NCBI RefSeq assembly: GCF_004340875.1 | Contig: NZ_SLXQ01000005.1 | Location: 186,001-250,000, forward strand | Source of the DNA: Tamaricihabitans halophyticus | GTDB lineage: Bacteria; Actinomycetota; Actinomycetes; Mycobacteriales; Pseudonocardiaceae | DNA: 64,000 bases | Reading direction: 5' to 3' | In this document: positions 7,740-17,266 of the stretch, piece by piece | How the letters are laid out: every line of letters starts with the position of its first letter | Position numbering within the stretch: the stretch's first letter is position 1 | Notes under the pieces: model-generated | Databases searched by the model: none | What the model was told of the DNA's origin: nothing | Seen by the model: only the letters and a program-made list of their open reading frames with translations | Program-made: the position numbers and the translations under genes

Positions 7740-9239
7740 ATGCGGGTGCGAGCACGCGCGGCGACCACCGCGCTAGCTACCGGCCTCGCCGTCGTACTGC
7801 TCGGCAGTACGGCCAGCGCAACGGAACCCGGCGCGCCAGGTATCGGCGACCCGTACTACCCGGGATCCGGCAACGGCGGGTACGACGTCGACTACTACGA
7901 CCTGCGGCTCACTTACCAGCCGAAGACCGACGAACTCGCCGGGACGACCACGATCCTGGCCACCTCCACCCAACCGCTGTCCAGTTTCTACCTGGACTTC
8001 GCCCTCGACACGAGCTCGGTGCGGGTCAACAACCAGCCCGCGAAGTTTGCCAGGGAAGGCGAAGCCGAGCTCCGCGTGACCCCGAAGCGGCCGATCGCCA
8101 AGGGGCAGCCGATGACGATCACCGTTCGGTACCAGGACGTGCCATCCACCGTGCAAGTGGACGGTTTCACCGCGTGGAAACGCCTCCCGGACGGTGCGCT
8201 CGCGGTGGATCAGCCGCATATCGCCAGCTGGTGGTATCCGAGCAATGATCATCCGCTGGACAAGGCGACCTTCGACGTATCGGTCGAGGTGCCCAATGAC
8301 GTGTCCGCGATCTCCAACGGTCGGCTACTGGACAAGGAGTCCAAGCGGCCAGGTTGGACCAGGTGGAACTGGCGGAGCACAAGTCCACAAGCGAGCTACC
8401 TGACCACGTTGGCCGTTGGCGACTTCGAGGTCATCGAGGACACCACACCGGACGGTAAGCCACTGGTCACGGCCTATTCGAGATCGCTCGACCCGGCCAA
8501 CGCGCGGGCGGCGAAGGCGAGTCTGGGACGGACAGTCGACGTCACCGAGGTGCTCTCCGAGTACTTCGGGCCTTACCCGTTCGAGGCGAACGGCGGGGTA
8601 GTCAGCCCCGGTGTGGGATTCGCGTTGGAGACCCAAACCCGCCCGGTGTACGACGAGGTCTTCTTCGATGACGGGAGTTCGAACACCTACGTGGTCGCAC
8701 ATGAGCTGGCGCACCAGTGGTTCGGCGACCTGGTCTCGGTAACCGGCTGGCGGGATATCTGGGTCAACGAGGGGTTCGCGTCCTACGCGGAGTTCCTCTG
8801 GTCGGAATACCTCGGCGAGGGTACTGCGGCCGAACTCGCCGGGTACCTCTACGACCAGTACCCCGCGGATGACCCGTTCTGGCAGGTGAAACCCGGCGAT
8901 CCGGGGCCGGAGAACCAGTTCCATCCGGCCGTGTACGACCGAGGCGCGATGGCCGTGCAGGCCCTGCGCACCGAGATTGGCGACGCGGCGTTCTTCGAAC
9001 TACTCCGGACCTGGCCAGCCGAACGGGCGAACGGCACCGGTTCGGTTCACGACATGATCGCGATGGCCGAGCGGATATCCGGCAAGCAGCTGGACAAGCT
9101 GTTCGACACCTGGCTGTTCACCCCGGGCAAACCGCCGGTCGGGCCGAATGGTTCGGCTACTGGCAGCCGTGCGGCACAGGCCGAACCGCCAGCCTTCGCG
9201 AAGATCAGCCGCAACCACGAGCTGCTACATCAGAACTAG
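7740..9239 (+). CDS. Secreted M1-family zinc metallopeptidase
   Basis: A 499-residue protein. The ATG at 7740 has a strong GGGAGG ribosome binding site, so I prefer it to the in-frame upstream start. Residues 1-27 are a signal peptide (MRVRARAATT..LLGSTASA). The gluzincin motif HELAHQWFGD is at residues 321-330 (zinc ligands H321, H325; base E322), with the third ligand E344 in NEGFASYAEF. The upstream SPGVGFALETQ segment sits where M1 enzymes carry GxMEN and is degenerate. It lacks the large C-terminal domain of full aminopeptidase N, as do many short actinobacterial M1 proteins. Probably an exported aminopeptidase. Substrate unknown. Confidence 0.9.
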   Translation: MRVRARAATTALATGLAVVLLGSTASATEPGAPGIGDPYYPGSGNGGYDVDYYDLRLTYQPKTDELAGTTTILATSTQPLSSFYLDFALDTSSVRVNNQPAKFAREGEAELRVTPKRPIAKGQPMTITVRYQDVPSTVQVDGFTAWKRLPDGALAVDQPHIASWWYPSNDHPLDKATFDVSVEVPNDVSAISNGRLLDKESKRPGWTRWNWRSTSPQASYLTTLAVGDFEVIEDTTPDGKPLVTAYSRSLDPANARAAKASLGRTVDVTEVLSEYFGPYPFEANGGVVSPGVGFALETQTRPVYDEVFFDDGSSNTYVVAHELAHQWFGDLVSVTGWRDIWVNEGFASYAEFLWSEYLGEGTAAELAGYLYDQYPADDPFWQVKPGDPGPENQFHPAVYDRGAMAVQALRTEIGDAAFFELLRTWPAERANGTGSVHDMIAMAERISGKQLDKLFDTWLFTPGKPPVGPNGSATGSRAAQAEPPAFAKISRNHELLHQN

Positions 9240-9293
9240 GCCCTGCCCCGGGTGGGTGCTCGCCGGCCGGCTGGCGCCCACCCGGTGGTCGAT

Positions 9294-9770
9294 ATGCTCG
9301 GCACCGTGCTGGCGTTGGTGCGGGAAAAGCTGCGTGGCCGCAGGCCACGGCGGATCGTCACGCTCGTCGTCACGGTTACCGCGGCTACGCTCAGTTTCCT
9401 GTGCATCACGCTGGTTTTCGCCGCATGGCAAAACGACCGAGCCATCGGTTCGCGAACCGGGTTCGCGAACGCCGAGGTGATCTCGGTGGACTCGGACCGA
9501 TCCCTGGTGCGGTTCCAGACACCGGACGAGATGGTGCACATCCCGCCGAACGGGGTGCTGTATCCGGGCGGTCTTGCCGAAGGGCAGGTCGTGCGCATCG
9601 AATACGACCAGCAGGACCCGGAGCTGGCGCGCGTCGCCGGGCGCAATATGTCGCTTACCCTGCTCCCCGTCGGCAGCACGATGCTGATCACGTGGGCCAT
9701 CGCCGGTCCGATCCTGTGGTGGTTGCGCCGCCCCACCGCGCCGAGCCCGGCGGTAACCCCGGCTACCTAG
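9294..9770 (+). CDS. DUF3592-type membrane protein
   Basis: A 158-residue protein if started at the ATG at 9294. An in-frame GTG at 9252 would add 14 residues. It has one membrane helix at about residues 20-42 (IVTLVVTVTAATLSFLCITLVF) and a second near residue 130 (STMLITWAIAGPILWWLRR). Between them is a beta-rich extracytoplasmic domain with ANAEVISVDSDRSLVRFQ and PPNGVLYPGGLAEGQVVRIEYD. This layout is that of DUF3592 proteins. A similar gene (Rv0556) follows menD in mycobacteria, as I recall. Function unknown. Confidence 0.72.
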   Translation: MLGTVLALVREKLRGRRPRRIVTLVVTVTAATLSFLCITLVFAAWQNDRAIGSRTGFANAEVISVDSDRSLVRFQTPDEMVHIPPNGVLYPGGLAEGQVVRIEYDQQDPELARVAGRNMSLTLLPVGSTMLITWAIAGPILWWLRRPTAPSPAVTPAT

Positions 9771-9780
9771 CCCCAGCCGG

Positions 9781-10611
9781 CTATCCGGTGGCGTCCTGCC
9801 ACCAGCTACGCACTTCCTCGGCGACCGAGGGCGCGGCGACCAGCAGGCCATCCGTAGGGATCGCGTCCGGCGAGCCATTGCGGTCCTGGACGACCGCGCC
9901 CGCTTCCAGCGCGAGCGCGAGCGCGCCGGCGACATCCCATTCGTGGTAGGAGTGCAGCACCGCGGCGCTCACATGGCCCAGTGCGACCTGGGCGATCGCG
10001 AGCGCGGCCGAACCGAGCACCCGTACCGCCGCATGGGCTTGGGCCGCGCGCTCGATGAACCGGCCCATCCCCGGCCACGGCGTGCCGCGCGCGAACTCGG
10101 TGCAGACGATCGAGCCACCGGTCACGGCCTGTTCCGGCAGCCGTACCGGTTTGCCGTTGGCCCGCGCGCCCCTGCCGCGCGCCGCCGCGTAGATCTGCCC
10201 CCGGTACGGGTCGGCGACCACACCAACCACCGGCCCACTGCCGTCCACCAGCGCGAGGCTGTAGGCGCACCAGGGCACACCCGCGACGTAGTTCGCGGTG
10301 CCGTCGACCGGATCAACCACCCAGCGATACCTCGCCTCGGCCGCCCCGACGTCGGCGCCGAACTCCTCGCCGACCACGGGAATACCGGCGAACTCGGTGG
10401 TCAGCACGCGACGGGTGTGCCGTTCGAGCGTCCGGTCGGTGTCCGTGACCCAGTCGAACGGAGACTCCTTCACATCCGGCCGGGCACCGCGGCCAGCCGT
10501 CGCCGTGATCACTTCGGTGGCATCGTTGGCCAGCCGACCGGCGACTTCGAGTGCTCGGGAGATCAAGCCCGGTTCTACGGGCTTGCCTGGGCGCGCGGAC
10601 AAGAGCGTCAT
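9781..10611 (-). CDS. Inositol monophosphatase family protein
   Basis: A 276-residue protein of the Mg-dependent, Li-sensitive phosphatase fold. All metal-site motifs are present: D57/D59 region (DWVTDTDR), GEEFG with E82/E83, DPVDGT at residues 100-105, and EWDVAGALALALEAG near the C-terminus. Members dephosphorylate inositol phosphate, 3'-phosphoadenosine 5'-phosphate, fructose bisphosphate or histidinol phosphate. The substrate cannot be decided from these motifs. It is divergent from menG across 176 bp that contain one copy of the dispersed repeat. Confidence 0.9.
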   Translation of the reverse strand: MTLLSARPGKPVEPGLISRALEVAGRLANDATEVITATAGRGARPDVKESPFDWVTDTDRTLERHTRRVLTTEFAGIPVVGEEFGADVGAAEARYRWVVDPVDGTANYVAGVPWCAYSLALVDGSGPVVGVVADPYRGQIYAAARGRGARANGKPVRLPEQAVTGGSIVCTEFARGTPWPGMGRFIERAAQAHAAVRVLGSAALAIAQVALGHVSAAVLHSYHEWDVAGALALALEAGAVVQDRNGSPDAIPTDGLLVAAPSVAEEVRSWWQDATG

Positions 10612-10689
10612 ACCACCCTAGCCTGCGCCAGCCCGGTGACCTGGCAGCGACCGTGAGGTGACGGTCCGTTGAGCTGTTCGTGGCAATAC

Positions 10690-10714
10690 CGCGTTTAGCG
10701 GGCTAACCGTTGAT
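10690..10714 (+). repeat. Dispersed palindromic element, locus 3 (single copy)
   Basis: A single, nearly consensus copy in the divergent region between the inositol-phosphatase-family gene and menG. This is the only locus not at a gene 3' end, and the copy lies about 75 bp from either start codon. Confidence 0.85.
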
Positions 10715-10787
10715 TATCCGGCGCCCGCCGAGGACGTGCGCGGTCGGCTGGGCGATGTGTCCAGATCGACCAAGTAAGCTGCGGAGC

Positions 10788-11471
10788 ATGTCGCGGGCGA
10801 ATCTGGACAAGGATCCACGCGAGGTCGCCGAGATGTTCGACGGCGTCGCGAAGCGTTATGACCGGGCGAACTCCGTCATGACGTTCGGCTTCGATCGCCG
10901 CTGGCGGACGGTGACCGGCAGAGTGCTTGATGCCAAAAAGGGCGAGCGGATCCTGGATCTTGCCGCCGGCACCGGGGTGTCCACCGTCGAGTACAGCCGT
11001 TCTGGTGCCTGGTGCGTCGCCGCGGACTTCTCCATCGGCATGCTGCGTAACGGCAAACACCGGCGGGTGCCGATGGTCGGCGCGGACGCGATGCGACTGC
11101 CGTTCGCGGACAACAGCTTCGACGCCGTGACCATCTCCTTTGGACTGCGCAATGTGCACGATGTGTCGAGTGCGCTGCGCGAGGCCTACCGGGTGACAAG
11201 GCCGGGCGGGCGGTTGGTGATCTGCGAATGCTCCACGCCGCGCTTCGCGCCGATCAGGTTGCTTTACCAGCGGGTGCTGCTGCGGTTGCTGATGGCGCTG
11301 GCCAAACGGGTCGCGTCAAACGCGGAGGCGTATTCGTATCTCGCGGAGTCCATCCTCGCCTGGCCGAACCAGCGCGCCCTCGGCAAGATGATGGCCGAGG
11401 CTGGCTGGCGCGAGGTTGCCTGGCTGAACCTCACCTTTGGTGTGGTCGCGCTGCACCATGCGGTGAAGTAA
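10788..11471 (+). CDS. menG: Demethylmenaquinone methyltransferase MenG (UbiE family)
   Basis: A 227-residue class I SAM-dependent methyltransferase that performs the C-methylation giving menaquinone. Motif I ([16 protein letters not shown]) and the UbiE signature regions ([17 protein letters not shown], and [14 protein letters not shown] followed by [18 protein letters not shown]) are present. The ATG at 10788 follows a GCGGAG ribosome binding site. The in-frame upstream extension is not family-like. Probably forms a men unit with menJ, whose start is 75 bp downstream. Confidence 0.95.
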   Translation: MSRANLDKDPREVAEMFDGVAKRYDRANSVMTFGFDRRWRTVTGRVLDAKKGERILDLAAGTGVSTVEYSRSGAWCVAADFSIGMLRNGKHRRVPMVGADAMRLPFADNSFDAVTISFGLRNVHDVSSALREAYRVTRPGGRLVICECSTPRFAPIRLLYQRVLLRLLMALAKRVASNAEAYSYLAESILAWPNQRALGKMMAEAGWREVAWLNLTFGVVALHHAVK

Positions 11472-11546
11472 CCGAGCTAGCCATCGCCGAACAGCCGGCG
11501 AACAGGTCGTTAGACTGGTTCTCGAATCCCCCATTCGAGGAGCGCG

Positions 11547-12830
11547 ATGAGCACGCCCGCAGAGCAGGACGCCCAGGTGATCGTGGTTGGCGCCGGCCCG
11601 GCCGGAGCGACCGCGGCAACGTATCTGGCCCGCGCGGGAATCGACGTGCTGCTGCTGGAGAAAACCACCTTCCCGAGGGACAAGGTGTGCGGGGACGGCC
11701 TCACCCCCCGCGGCGTGAAGCAGCTCATCGATCTCGGCATCGACACCAGCGAGGAAGCCGGCTGGATGCACAGCAAAGGACTGCGCATTCGCACCGATGA
11801 ACTGCTCCTCGAACTGCCATGGCCGGAGCTGACCAGCTTCCCGCCGTACGGGGTTTCCCGAACCAGGCACGATTTCGACGAGCTGCTCGCCCGTACCGCG
11901 CAGCGCGCTGGTGCCCGGCTGCTCGAACGGGTCACCGTGCAGGGCGCGCTGACCGACGAGCGCACCGGGCGAATCACCGGGGTCTACGGCAAATCCGGCC
12001 CGGAACGCGAGCCCGTGCGGTACCGGGCGCCGCTGGTGCTCGCCTGCGACGGCGTATCCGCGCGGCTGGCGCTGTCCGTTGGCATCGAGAAATCGGACAC
12101 CCGCCCGATGGGTGTGGCGGTGCGCAGGTACTACCGCAGCCCTCGACACAGCGAGCCGTATATCGAGGGACACCTCGAACTGTGGGACCGCAGTGATCCG
12201 CGGCAGCCGAAGTTGCTGCCCGGCTACGGCTGGGCATTCCCGCTCGGCGACGGCACGGTCAATGTCGGCCTCGGCATGCTGTCCACCTCGAAAGCCTTCC
12301 GCAGTACCGACTACCGCGCCCTGCTGCGCACCTGGCTGGACGGAACCCCGGAGGAATGGGGCTACCGCGAGGAGAACGCCACCGGGCGGATCGGCGGTGC
12401 CGGCCTGCCAATGGGCTTCAACCGCACCCCGCACTACCGCGCCGGACTGCTGCTCGTCGGCGACTCCGGCGGGATGGTCAGCCCGTTCAACGGCGAGGGG
12501 ATCCCCTCGGCGATGGAGTCGGCGAAGCTGGCTGCCGAACACGTGGTGCAGGCACTCGCCCGTCCTGAGGGGCCATCGCGGGAGCGTGCGCTCGCCGGTT
12601 ATCCCCAGGCGCTCAAGGAGCTCATGGGTGGGTACTACCGGCTGGGCAATGTCTTCGCCAAACTGATCGGCCATCCGCGCGTGATGCGTGCTTGTACCAA
12701 GTACGGCTTGCGGGTAAAGACGCTCATCCCGTTGGTGTACAAGGGGATGAGCGGGTGCTACGACGCCAAGGACGGCGATGCGGTCGATCGGATCATCGCC
12801 GCCGCAACCCGGCTCGCGCCGAGCGTCTGA
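11547..12830 (+). CDS. menJ: Geranylgeranyl reductase family flavoprotein, probable menaquinone tail reductase MenJ
   Basis: A 427-residue FAD enzyme. The Rossmann GxGxxG (VVGAGPAGATAATYLARAG) is at residues 13-31, with KVCGDGLTPRG typical of the geranylgeranyl reductase family and a second FAD motif (LLLVGDSGGMVSPFNGEGI) at about residue 308. In mycobacteria the orthologue next to menG saturates one isoprene unit of menaquinone-9, giving MK-9(H2). The same position here supports that role. The exact degree of reduction in this organism is unknown. It is the last gene before the nuo promoter region. Confidence 0.87.
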   Translation: MSTPAEQDAQVIVVGAGPAGATAATYLARAGIDVLLLEKTTFPRDKVCGDGLTPRGVKQLIDLGIDTSEEAGWMHSKGLRIRTDELLLELPWPELTSFPPYGVSRTRHDFDELLARTAQRAGARLLERVTVQGALTDERTGRITGVYGKSGPEREPVRYRAPLVLACDGVSARLALSVGIEKSDTRPMGVAVRRYYRSPRHSEPYIEGHLELWDRSDPRQPKLLPGYGWAFPLGDGTVNVGLGMLSTSKAFRSTDYRALLRTWLDGTPEEWGYREENATGRIGGAGLPMGFNRTPHYRAGLLLVGDSGGMVSPFNGEGIPSAMESAKLAAEHVVQALARPEGPSRERALAGYPQALKELMGGYYRLGNVFAKLIGHPRVMRACTKYGLRVKTLIPLVYKGMSGCYDAKDGDAVDRIIAAATRLAPSV

Positions 12831-13031
12831 GGCCTTTACTAGATCAACAAACCCTGGTGTGCTCTGTCACTTAGGGTGCCCTTTGTCTGGGTCCTCCGGC
12901 GCGCGCATCGGCGCCGCTCAGCGCTTCGCGGAGGGCTATGTCCGGCACGTTTCCGGTCAGCCGAGCCAGATCCGGGTAAGCCGAACCCCGCAGACAACGC
13001 CGGAATACGCGTCCTACACTGGGCGGGCGGC

Positions 13032-13049
13032 TTGTGAATCACTTCACAA
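13032..13049. promoter_or_regulatory. Rex-type operator 1 upstream of nuoA
   Basis: TTGTGAA-TCAC-TTCACAA is a perfect inverted repeat matching all 14 fixed positions of the Rex (NADH-sensing repressor) operator TTGTGAAnnnnTTCACAA known from Streptomyces. It also contains the Crp/GlxR-like core TGTGA-N6-TCACA, so a cAMP-receptor protein is the alternative binder. Confidence 0.8.
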
Positions 13050-13063
13050 CCTTGCACGATAGA

Positions 13064-13081
13064 TTGTGAAGACTTTCACAA
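13064..13081. promoter_or_regulatory. Rex-type operator 2 upstream of nuoA
   Basis: TTGTGAA-GACT-TTCACAA, a second perfect site with different central bases. Its centre is exactly 32 bp (about three helical turns) from that of site 1, placing both dimers on the same DNA face. It ends 141 bp before the nuoA start at 13222. Confidence 0.8.
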
Positions 13082-13221
13082 AGTCGCCGATAGCTGAAGG
13101 GCTCGCCGCCGTGACCAGTCCGGGTTAGGTCCTCCTAACTCGGGCGACAGTGATGAACACCCTTTAGGGTGCGTCGAGTAGCGACCGGCGGGCCAAGGCG
13201 GCCGAAAGGACGGCGGAGACG

Positions 13222-13671
13222 GTGTTGGTACCTGACACTGCGCGGCTGGGGGCGGATGCGATTGTCGCGTCTGGACAGCTCGCGCAAAGCGAGTCCGGTA
13301 TGACGGGACTGGAGTCATACGTTCCGCTCATACTGCTGATCGCGGTGGCTGGCGCGTTCGCGGTGTTCTCCGTGACCGTCGCGCCGCTGGTCGGACCGCG
13401 TCGGTACAACAAGGCAAAACTCGACCCTTACGAGTGTGGGATCGAACCTTCGCCGCAGCCGGTAGTCGGCGGCGGCCGGGTGCCAGTGAAGTTCTACCTC
13501 ACCGGCATGCTGTTCATCCTGTTCGACATCGAGATGGTCTTCCTCTACCCCTACGCGGTGGCCGCCGACTCCGTCGGGCTGTTCGGCTTCGTATCCGTGT
13601 TCATCTTCATCGTGGCGATCACGATCCCGTACATCTACGAGTGGCTCCGAGGTGGACTCGAATGGGACTAG
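13222..13671 (+). CDS. nuoA: NADH-quinone oxidoreductase subunit A
   Basis: A 149-residue membrane subunit of complex I with three helices. The conserved loop [19 protein letters not shown] and helix [21 protein letters not shown] are diagnostic. The GTG at 13222 has GGCGGAG upstream. The in-frame ATG at 13300 ([10 protein letters not shown]) gives a length closer to usual NuoA (about 120), so the 26 extra residues may not be translated. It is the first gene of a 14-gene operon and overlaps nuoB by 10 bases. Confidence 0.93.
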   Translation: MLVPDTARLGADAIVASGQLAQSESGMTGLESYVPLILLIAVAGAFAVFSVTVAPLVGPRRYNKAKLDPYECGIEPSPQPVVGGGRVPVKFYLTGMLFILFDIEMVFLYPYAVAADSVGLFGFVSVFIFIVAITIPYIYEWLRGGLEWD

Positions 13672-14393
13672 AGGAAAAGCTGCCTAACGGCATCCTGTTG
13701 ACCAGCGTGGAGAAGCTGGTGAACTGGACGCGCAGGGCCTCGCTGTGGCCGGCGACCTTCGGACTCGCCTGCTGTGCCATCGAGATGATGACCACCGGCG
13801 CCACCCGCTACGACCTTGGTCGCTTCGGGATGGAGGTGTTCCGCCCCTCGCCCCGGCAGGCCGATCTGATGATCGTGGCCGGTCGGGTGACCAACAAGAT
13901 GGCGCCGGTGCTCCGCCAGATCTACGACCAGATGGCCGAGCCGCGCTGGGTGCTCGCCATGGGCGTGTGCGCCTCCTCCGGCGGCATGTTCAACAACTAC
14001 GCGGTCGTCCAGGGCGTGGACCACGTGGTGCCGGTGGACATGTACTTGCCCGGCTGCCCGCCCCGGCCGGAGATGCTGATGGACGCGATCCTCAAGCTGC
14101 ACGACAAGATCTCCGACGAGCCGCTCGGCCCGACCCGCGCGAAGCTCAAGGCGGACAGTGGGGAGCGCACTCCGCTGCTGCCCTCCTCGGTGCGCTACGC
14201 GACGAAGAAGAACGCCGACCTGTTCCAGGGGCCACGTGACCCGCGCACCGCGGACACCCCCGCGCATGAACTCGTCAAGCTGCACGGCAAGGACAAGAAC
14301 GCTGAGCTGGCACCCGGTGGGGTGCTGCGCACCAGGGCCATCGAGTCCAGCGAGGCCGAAAAGGACAGTGCGGAAAGGGGTAGCGGTGAGTGA
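13662..14393 (+). CDS. nuoB: NADH-quinone oxidoreductase subunit B
   Basis: A 243-residue peripheral subunit that binds the terminal [4Fe-4S] cluster N2, next to the quinone site. The cluster ligands are visible: the tandem C37-C38 (LACCAIEMM), C103 (MGVCASSGG) and C132 (LPGCPPRPE). The start at 13662 gives [13 protein letters not shown], the usual actinobacterial N-terminus. The C-terminal 60 or so residues are a hydrophilic extension beyond the core, as in other actinobacteria. It overlaps nuoA and nuoC. Confidence 0.97.
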   Translation: MGLEEKLPNGILLTSVEKLVNWTRRASLWPATFGLACCAIEMMTTGATRYDLGRFGMEVFRPSPRQADLMIVAGRVTNKMAPVLRQIYDQMAEPRWVLAMGVCASSGGMFNNYAVVQGVDHVVPVDMYLPGCPPRPEMLMDAILKLHDKISDEPLGPTRAKLKADSGERTPLLPSSVRYATKKNADLFQGPRDPRTADTPAHELVKLHGKDKNAELAPGGVLRTRAIESSEAEKDSAERGSGE

Positions 14394-15171
14394 GGAGGAC
14401 AAGCTGATCGGCTCCGGTAAACCCGACCCCGGCGACGAGCACTCCAGCGCCGAACACCAGGACGCTGGCCTGGAACCGGCCGAAGGCGCCGCGCGTCCCG
14501 CCGATTACCAGCCGGTGGTCGCCGGCCGTGCGCGCGCCGGAATGTTCGGCGTCAGCGACGCGGGAGACACCAGTGGCTACGGCGGGCTGCGGCTGCCGGC
14601 GCATGTCGCGCCGCCCACCGAGCGGCCGTACGGCGGTTGGTTCGACGAACTCGCCGACGATCTGCTTGAAGCGCTGCGGGCCAAGGGAATCGCGGAAAGC
14701 GCGATCCAGCAGGTCACCGTGGACCGTGGCGAGATCACCTTCTACGTGCACCGGGAGCACCTGGTCGGCGTCTGCTGGACGCTGCGCGAGGATCCCTCGT
14801 TGCGCTTCGAACTGTGCAGCTCCGTGTCCGCGGTGGACTATGGCGTCGACGTCCCGCAGCGGCTGCACTCCGTTTATCACCTCACCTCGATGACCTACCG
14901 CAGGCGGATTCGCCTCGAGGTCGCGGTCGATGTGGACGATCCGCATATTCCCTCGGTTGTCGAGGTCTACCCGACGGCGGACTGGCAGGAGCGAGAGAAC
15001 TGGGACATGTTCGGGATCGTCTACGACGGTCACCCGGCGCTCACCAGGATCCTGATGCCAGACGACTGGGATGGGCATCCACAGCGTAAGGATTACCCAT
15101 TGGGCGGGATTCCCGTGGAATACAAGGGTGCCGAAATACCGCCACCGGACGAACGGAGGGCGTACTCATGA
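14386..15171 (+). CDS. nuoC: NADH-quinone oxidoreductase subunit C
   Basis: A 261-residue 30-kDa subunit of the hydrophilic arm. The GTG at 14386 overlaps the nuoB stop. The first 80 or so residues are acidic and low complexity. The conserved domain follows and carries the family signature REEWDMFGI-like segment ([17 protein letters not shown]) and the end LPDDWxGHPxRKDYPL (here [20 protein letters not shown]). It is a separate gene, not fused with nuoD as in Escherichia coli. Confidence 0.96.
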   Translation: MSEEDKLIGSGKPDPGDEHSSAEHQDAGLEPAEGAARPADYQPVVAGRARAGMFGVSDAGDTSGYGGLRLPAHVAPPTERPYGGWFDELADDLLEALRAKGIAESAIQQVTVDRGEITFYVHREHLVGVCWTLREDPSLRFELCSSVSAVDYGVDVPQRLHSVYHLTSMTYRRRIRLEVAVDVDDPHIPSVVEVYPTADWQERENWDMFGIVYDGHPALTRILMPDDWDGHPQRKDYPLGGIPVEYKGAEIPPPDERRAYS

Positions 15172-16484
15172 CCAGCGCCGACCCGTATGCCAGCGCTCGG
15201 GAAACCACCGAGGGCCGGGTGTACACGGTTACCGGTGGCGACTGGGACGAGGTACTCGAAGACGCCGCGGGTGACGAGCGGATCGTCATGAACCTCGGGC
15301 CGCAACACCCGTCCACGCACGGCGTGCTGCGGCTGGTCCTCGAACTCGAGGGCGAGACGGTCACCCAGATGCGATCGGTCATCGGTTACCTGCACACCGG
15401 GATCGAGAAGAACACCGAGTACCGAACCTGGACCCAGGGCGTCACCTTCGTGACGCGGATGGACTACCTCGCGCCACTGTCCAATGAGGCCGCCTACTGC
15501 ATGGGCGTGGAGAAGTTGCTCGGCATCGAGGTGCCGCGCCGTGCGCAGATCGGCAGGGTGCTGCTCCTCGAGTTGAACCGGATCAGCTCGCATCTGGTGG
15601 CGCTCGCGACCGGCGGTATGGAGCTGGGCGCGTTGACCGGGATGACCAACGGTTTCCGGGAGCGCGAGGAAGCTCTACACCTGCTGGAACACCTCACCGG
15701 GCTGCGGATGAACCACGCGTTCATCCGGCCGGGCGGGCTCGCCCAGGACTTCCCCGAGGACTACCAGGAGAAGGTCAGCGAGTTCATCAAGGTGATGGAC
15801 AAGCGGCTGCCGGACTACGACAAGCTGCTCACCGGGAACCCGATCTGGCAGGCGCGCCTCAAGGACGTCGGATACCTGCCGGTGGATGCCTGCCTCGCGC
15901 TCGGCATCACCGGCCCGGTACTGCGTTCCGCCGGTCTGCCATGGGATCTGCGCAAGACCGAGCCGTACCTCGGCTACGAGGAGTACGACTTCGAGGTGCC
16001 GACCACCACCGAGGCCGACTCCTACGGTCGTTACCTGATCCGGCTGGAGGAGATCCACCAGTCGCTGAAGATCATGAAGCAGTGCCTGCGCAAGCTGGAG
16101 CCAGGACCGGTCATGGTGGACGACGCCAAGATCGCCTGGCCGGCGAAGCTCACCATCGGTTCGGACGGGATGGGCAACTCGCTCGAGCACGTCCGCAAGA
16201 TCATGGGCCAGTCCATGGAGTCCCTGATTCACCACTTCAAACTGGTCACCGAAGGCTTCCGGGTGCCGCCAGGGCAGGTGTACGTACCGATCGAGTCGCC
16301 ACGCGGTGAGCTCGGCTATCACATGGTGTCGGATGGCGGCACCCGACCGATGCGGGTACACGTCCGGGAACCCAGTTTCGTGAACCTGCAGGCGATGCCC
16401 GCGATGTCCGAGGGCGCGCTGGTCTCCGACCTGATCGCGGCCGTCGCTTCGCTTGATCCGGTGATGGGAGGGTGCGACCGATGA
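15168..16484 (+). CDS. nuoD: NADH-quinone oxidoreductase subunit D
   Basis: A 438-residue 49-kDa subunit, which with NuoB forms the quinone-reduction site. Conserved stretches include [37 protein letters not shown], the loop region [12 protein letters not shown], and the C-terminal [19 protein letters not shown] with [18 protein letters not shown] at the end. Length is usual for the family. It starts in an ATGA overlap with nuoC and ends in an ATGA overlap with nuoE. Confidence 0.97.
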   Translation: MTSADPYASARETTEGRVYTVTGGDWDEVLEDAAGDERIVMNLGPQHPSTHGVLRLVLELEGETVTQMRSVIGYLHTGIEKNTEYRTWTQGVTFVTRMDYLAPLSNEAAYCMGVEKLLGIEVPRRAQIGRVLLLELNRISSHLVALATGGMELGALTGMTNGFREREEALHLLEHLTGLRMNHAFIRPGGLAQDFPEDYQEKVSEFIKVMDKRLPDYDKLLTGNPIWQARLKDVGYLPVDACLALGITGPVLRSAGLPWDLRKTEPYLGYEEYDFEVPTTTEADSYGRYLIRLEEIHQSLKIMKQCLRKLEPGPVMVDDAKIAWPAKLTIGSDGMGNSLEHVRKIMGQSMESLIHHFKLVTEGFRVPPGQVYVPIESPRGELGYHMVSDGGTRPMRVHVREPSFVNLQAMPAMSEGALVSDLIAAVASLDPVMGGCDR

Positions 16485-17266
16485 CCGCGGATGCGCTTTC
16501 GCACGGCGCGGGCAGGGGAACCGCGACCGATGTGGACAGCCTGCCGGAGGATTCTCCGTTCGGGGCGGACACGGTCGCCACGGCGCGGGAGATCATCGCG
16601 CGCTACCCGCAGTCCCGCTCGGCGCTGTTGCCGCTGTTGCACCTGGTGCAGTCGGTGCAGGGTTACGTGTCCCAGCACGGCATCGCGTTCTGCGCGAACC
16701 AGCTCGAGCTGAGCACCGCCGAGGTAAGCGCGGTGGCCACGTTCTACACCATGTACAAGCGCAAGCCCTGCGGTGAGCACCTGGTGAGCGTGTGCACCAA
16801 CACCTTGTGCGCGGCGCTCGGCGGCGACGCGATCTACGACAAGCTGCGCACGCACCTGGGCAGCGAGGACAAACCGCTTGGCCACGAGGAAACCTCGGGT
16901 ACCCCTGGCGAGCAGGGCTCGATCACCCTCGAGCACGCGGAATGCCTCGCCGCCTGCGATTTCGCGCCGGTACTCCAGGTGAACTACGAGTACTACGACA
17001 ACCAGACCACCGAGTCCGCTGTGGACCTGGTGGATGCCCTGCGGCGCGGCGAGAAGCCGGCGCCAACCAGGGGTGCTCCGCTGACCGACTTCCGCGGCGT
17101 GGAGTACCAGCTCGCCGCCGGCTTCGACACCGCGGCGGAGGCCGTCGGCGGACCGTCCGCCTCGGCGGCGACGCTGCGCGGCGCGCAGTTGGCCAACGAG
17201 CGCGGCTGGACCGCGCCGGCCATGCCGGACAACGTCGACCTGCCACCAGCGCCGGAGAAGAAATGA
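16481..17266 (+). CDS. nuoE: NADH-quinone oxidoreductase subunit E
   Basis: A 261-residue 24-kDa subunit binding a [2Fe-2S] cluster (N1a) through CTNTLC and CLAAC pairs ([14 protein letters not shown] and [17 protein letters not shown]). The thioredoxin-like core is preceded by the four-helix region ([20 protein letters not shown]). I chose the ATG at 16481 because it overlaps the nuoD stop as ATGA, rather than the in-frame ATG nine bases earlier. The C-terminal 60 residues are a low-complexity extension. The gene overlaps nuoF by four bases. Confidence 0.96.
   Translation: MTADALSHGAGRGTATDVDSLPEDSPFGADTVATAREIIARYPQSRSALLPLLHLVQSVQGYVSQHGIAFCANQLELSTAEVSAVATFYTMYKRKPCGEHLVSVCTNTLCAALGGDAIYDKLRTHLGSEDKPLGHEETSGTPGEQGSITLEHAECLAACDFAPVLQVNYEYYDNQTTESAVDLVDALRRGEKPAPTRGAPLTDFRGVEYQLAAGFDTAAEAVGGPSASAATLRGAQLANERGWTAPAMPDNVDLPPAPEKK

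Larger units (their letters stand above)
12831..13221 (+). promoter_or_regulatory. Long nuo upstream region with several inverted repeats
   Basis: The 391-bp gap between menJ and nuoA holds no convincing gene. Its distal 190 bp carry two Rex-type operators (annotated separately), an inverted repeat GTTAGG-TCCT-CCTAAC (13124-13139) and a short dyad CACCCT-TT-AGGGTG (13158-13171). A possible -10 hexamer TAGATT (13060-13065) lies between and partly within the Rex sites, but no confident -35 is seen. The transcription start is not determined. Confidence 0.6.

Noticed and set aside
12839-13062. Small ORFs on both strands in the menJ-nuoA gap
   Set aside because: No ribosome binding site, composition unlike neighbouring proteins, and they run into the Rex operator region.
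13124-13139. IdeR/DtxR box in the nuo leader
   Set aside because: TTAGG and CCTAA are separated by only four bases instead of nine, so the site geometry is wrong.
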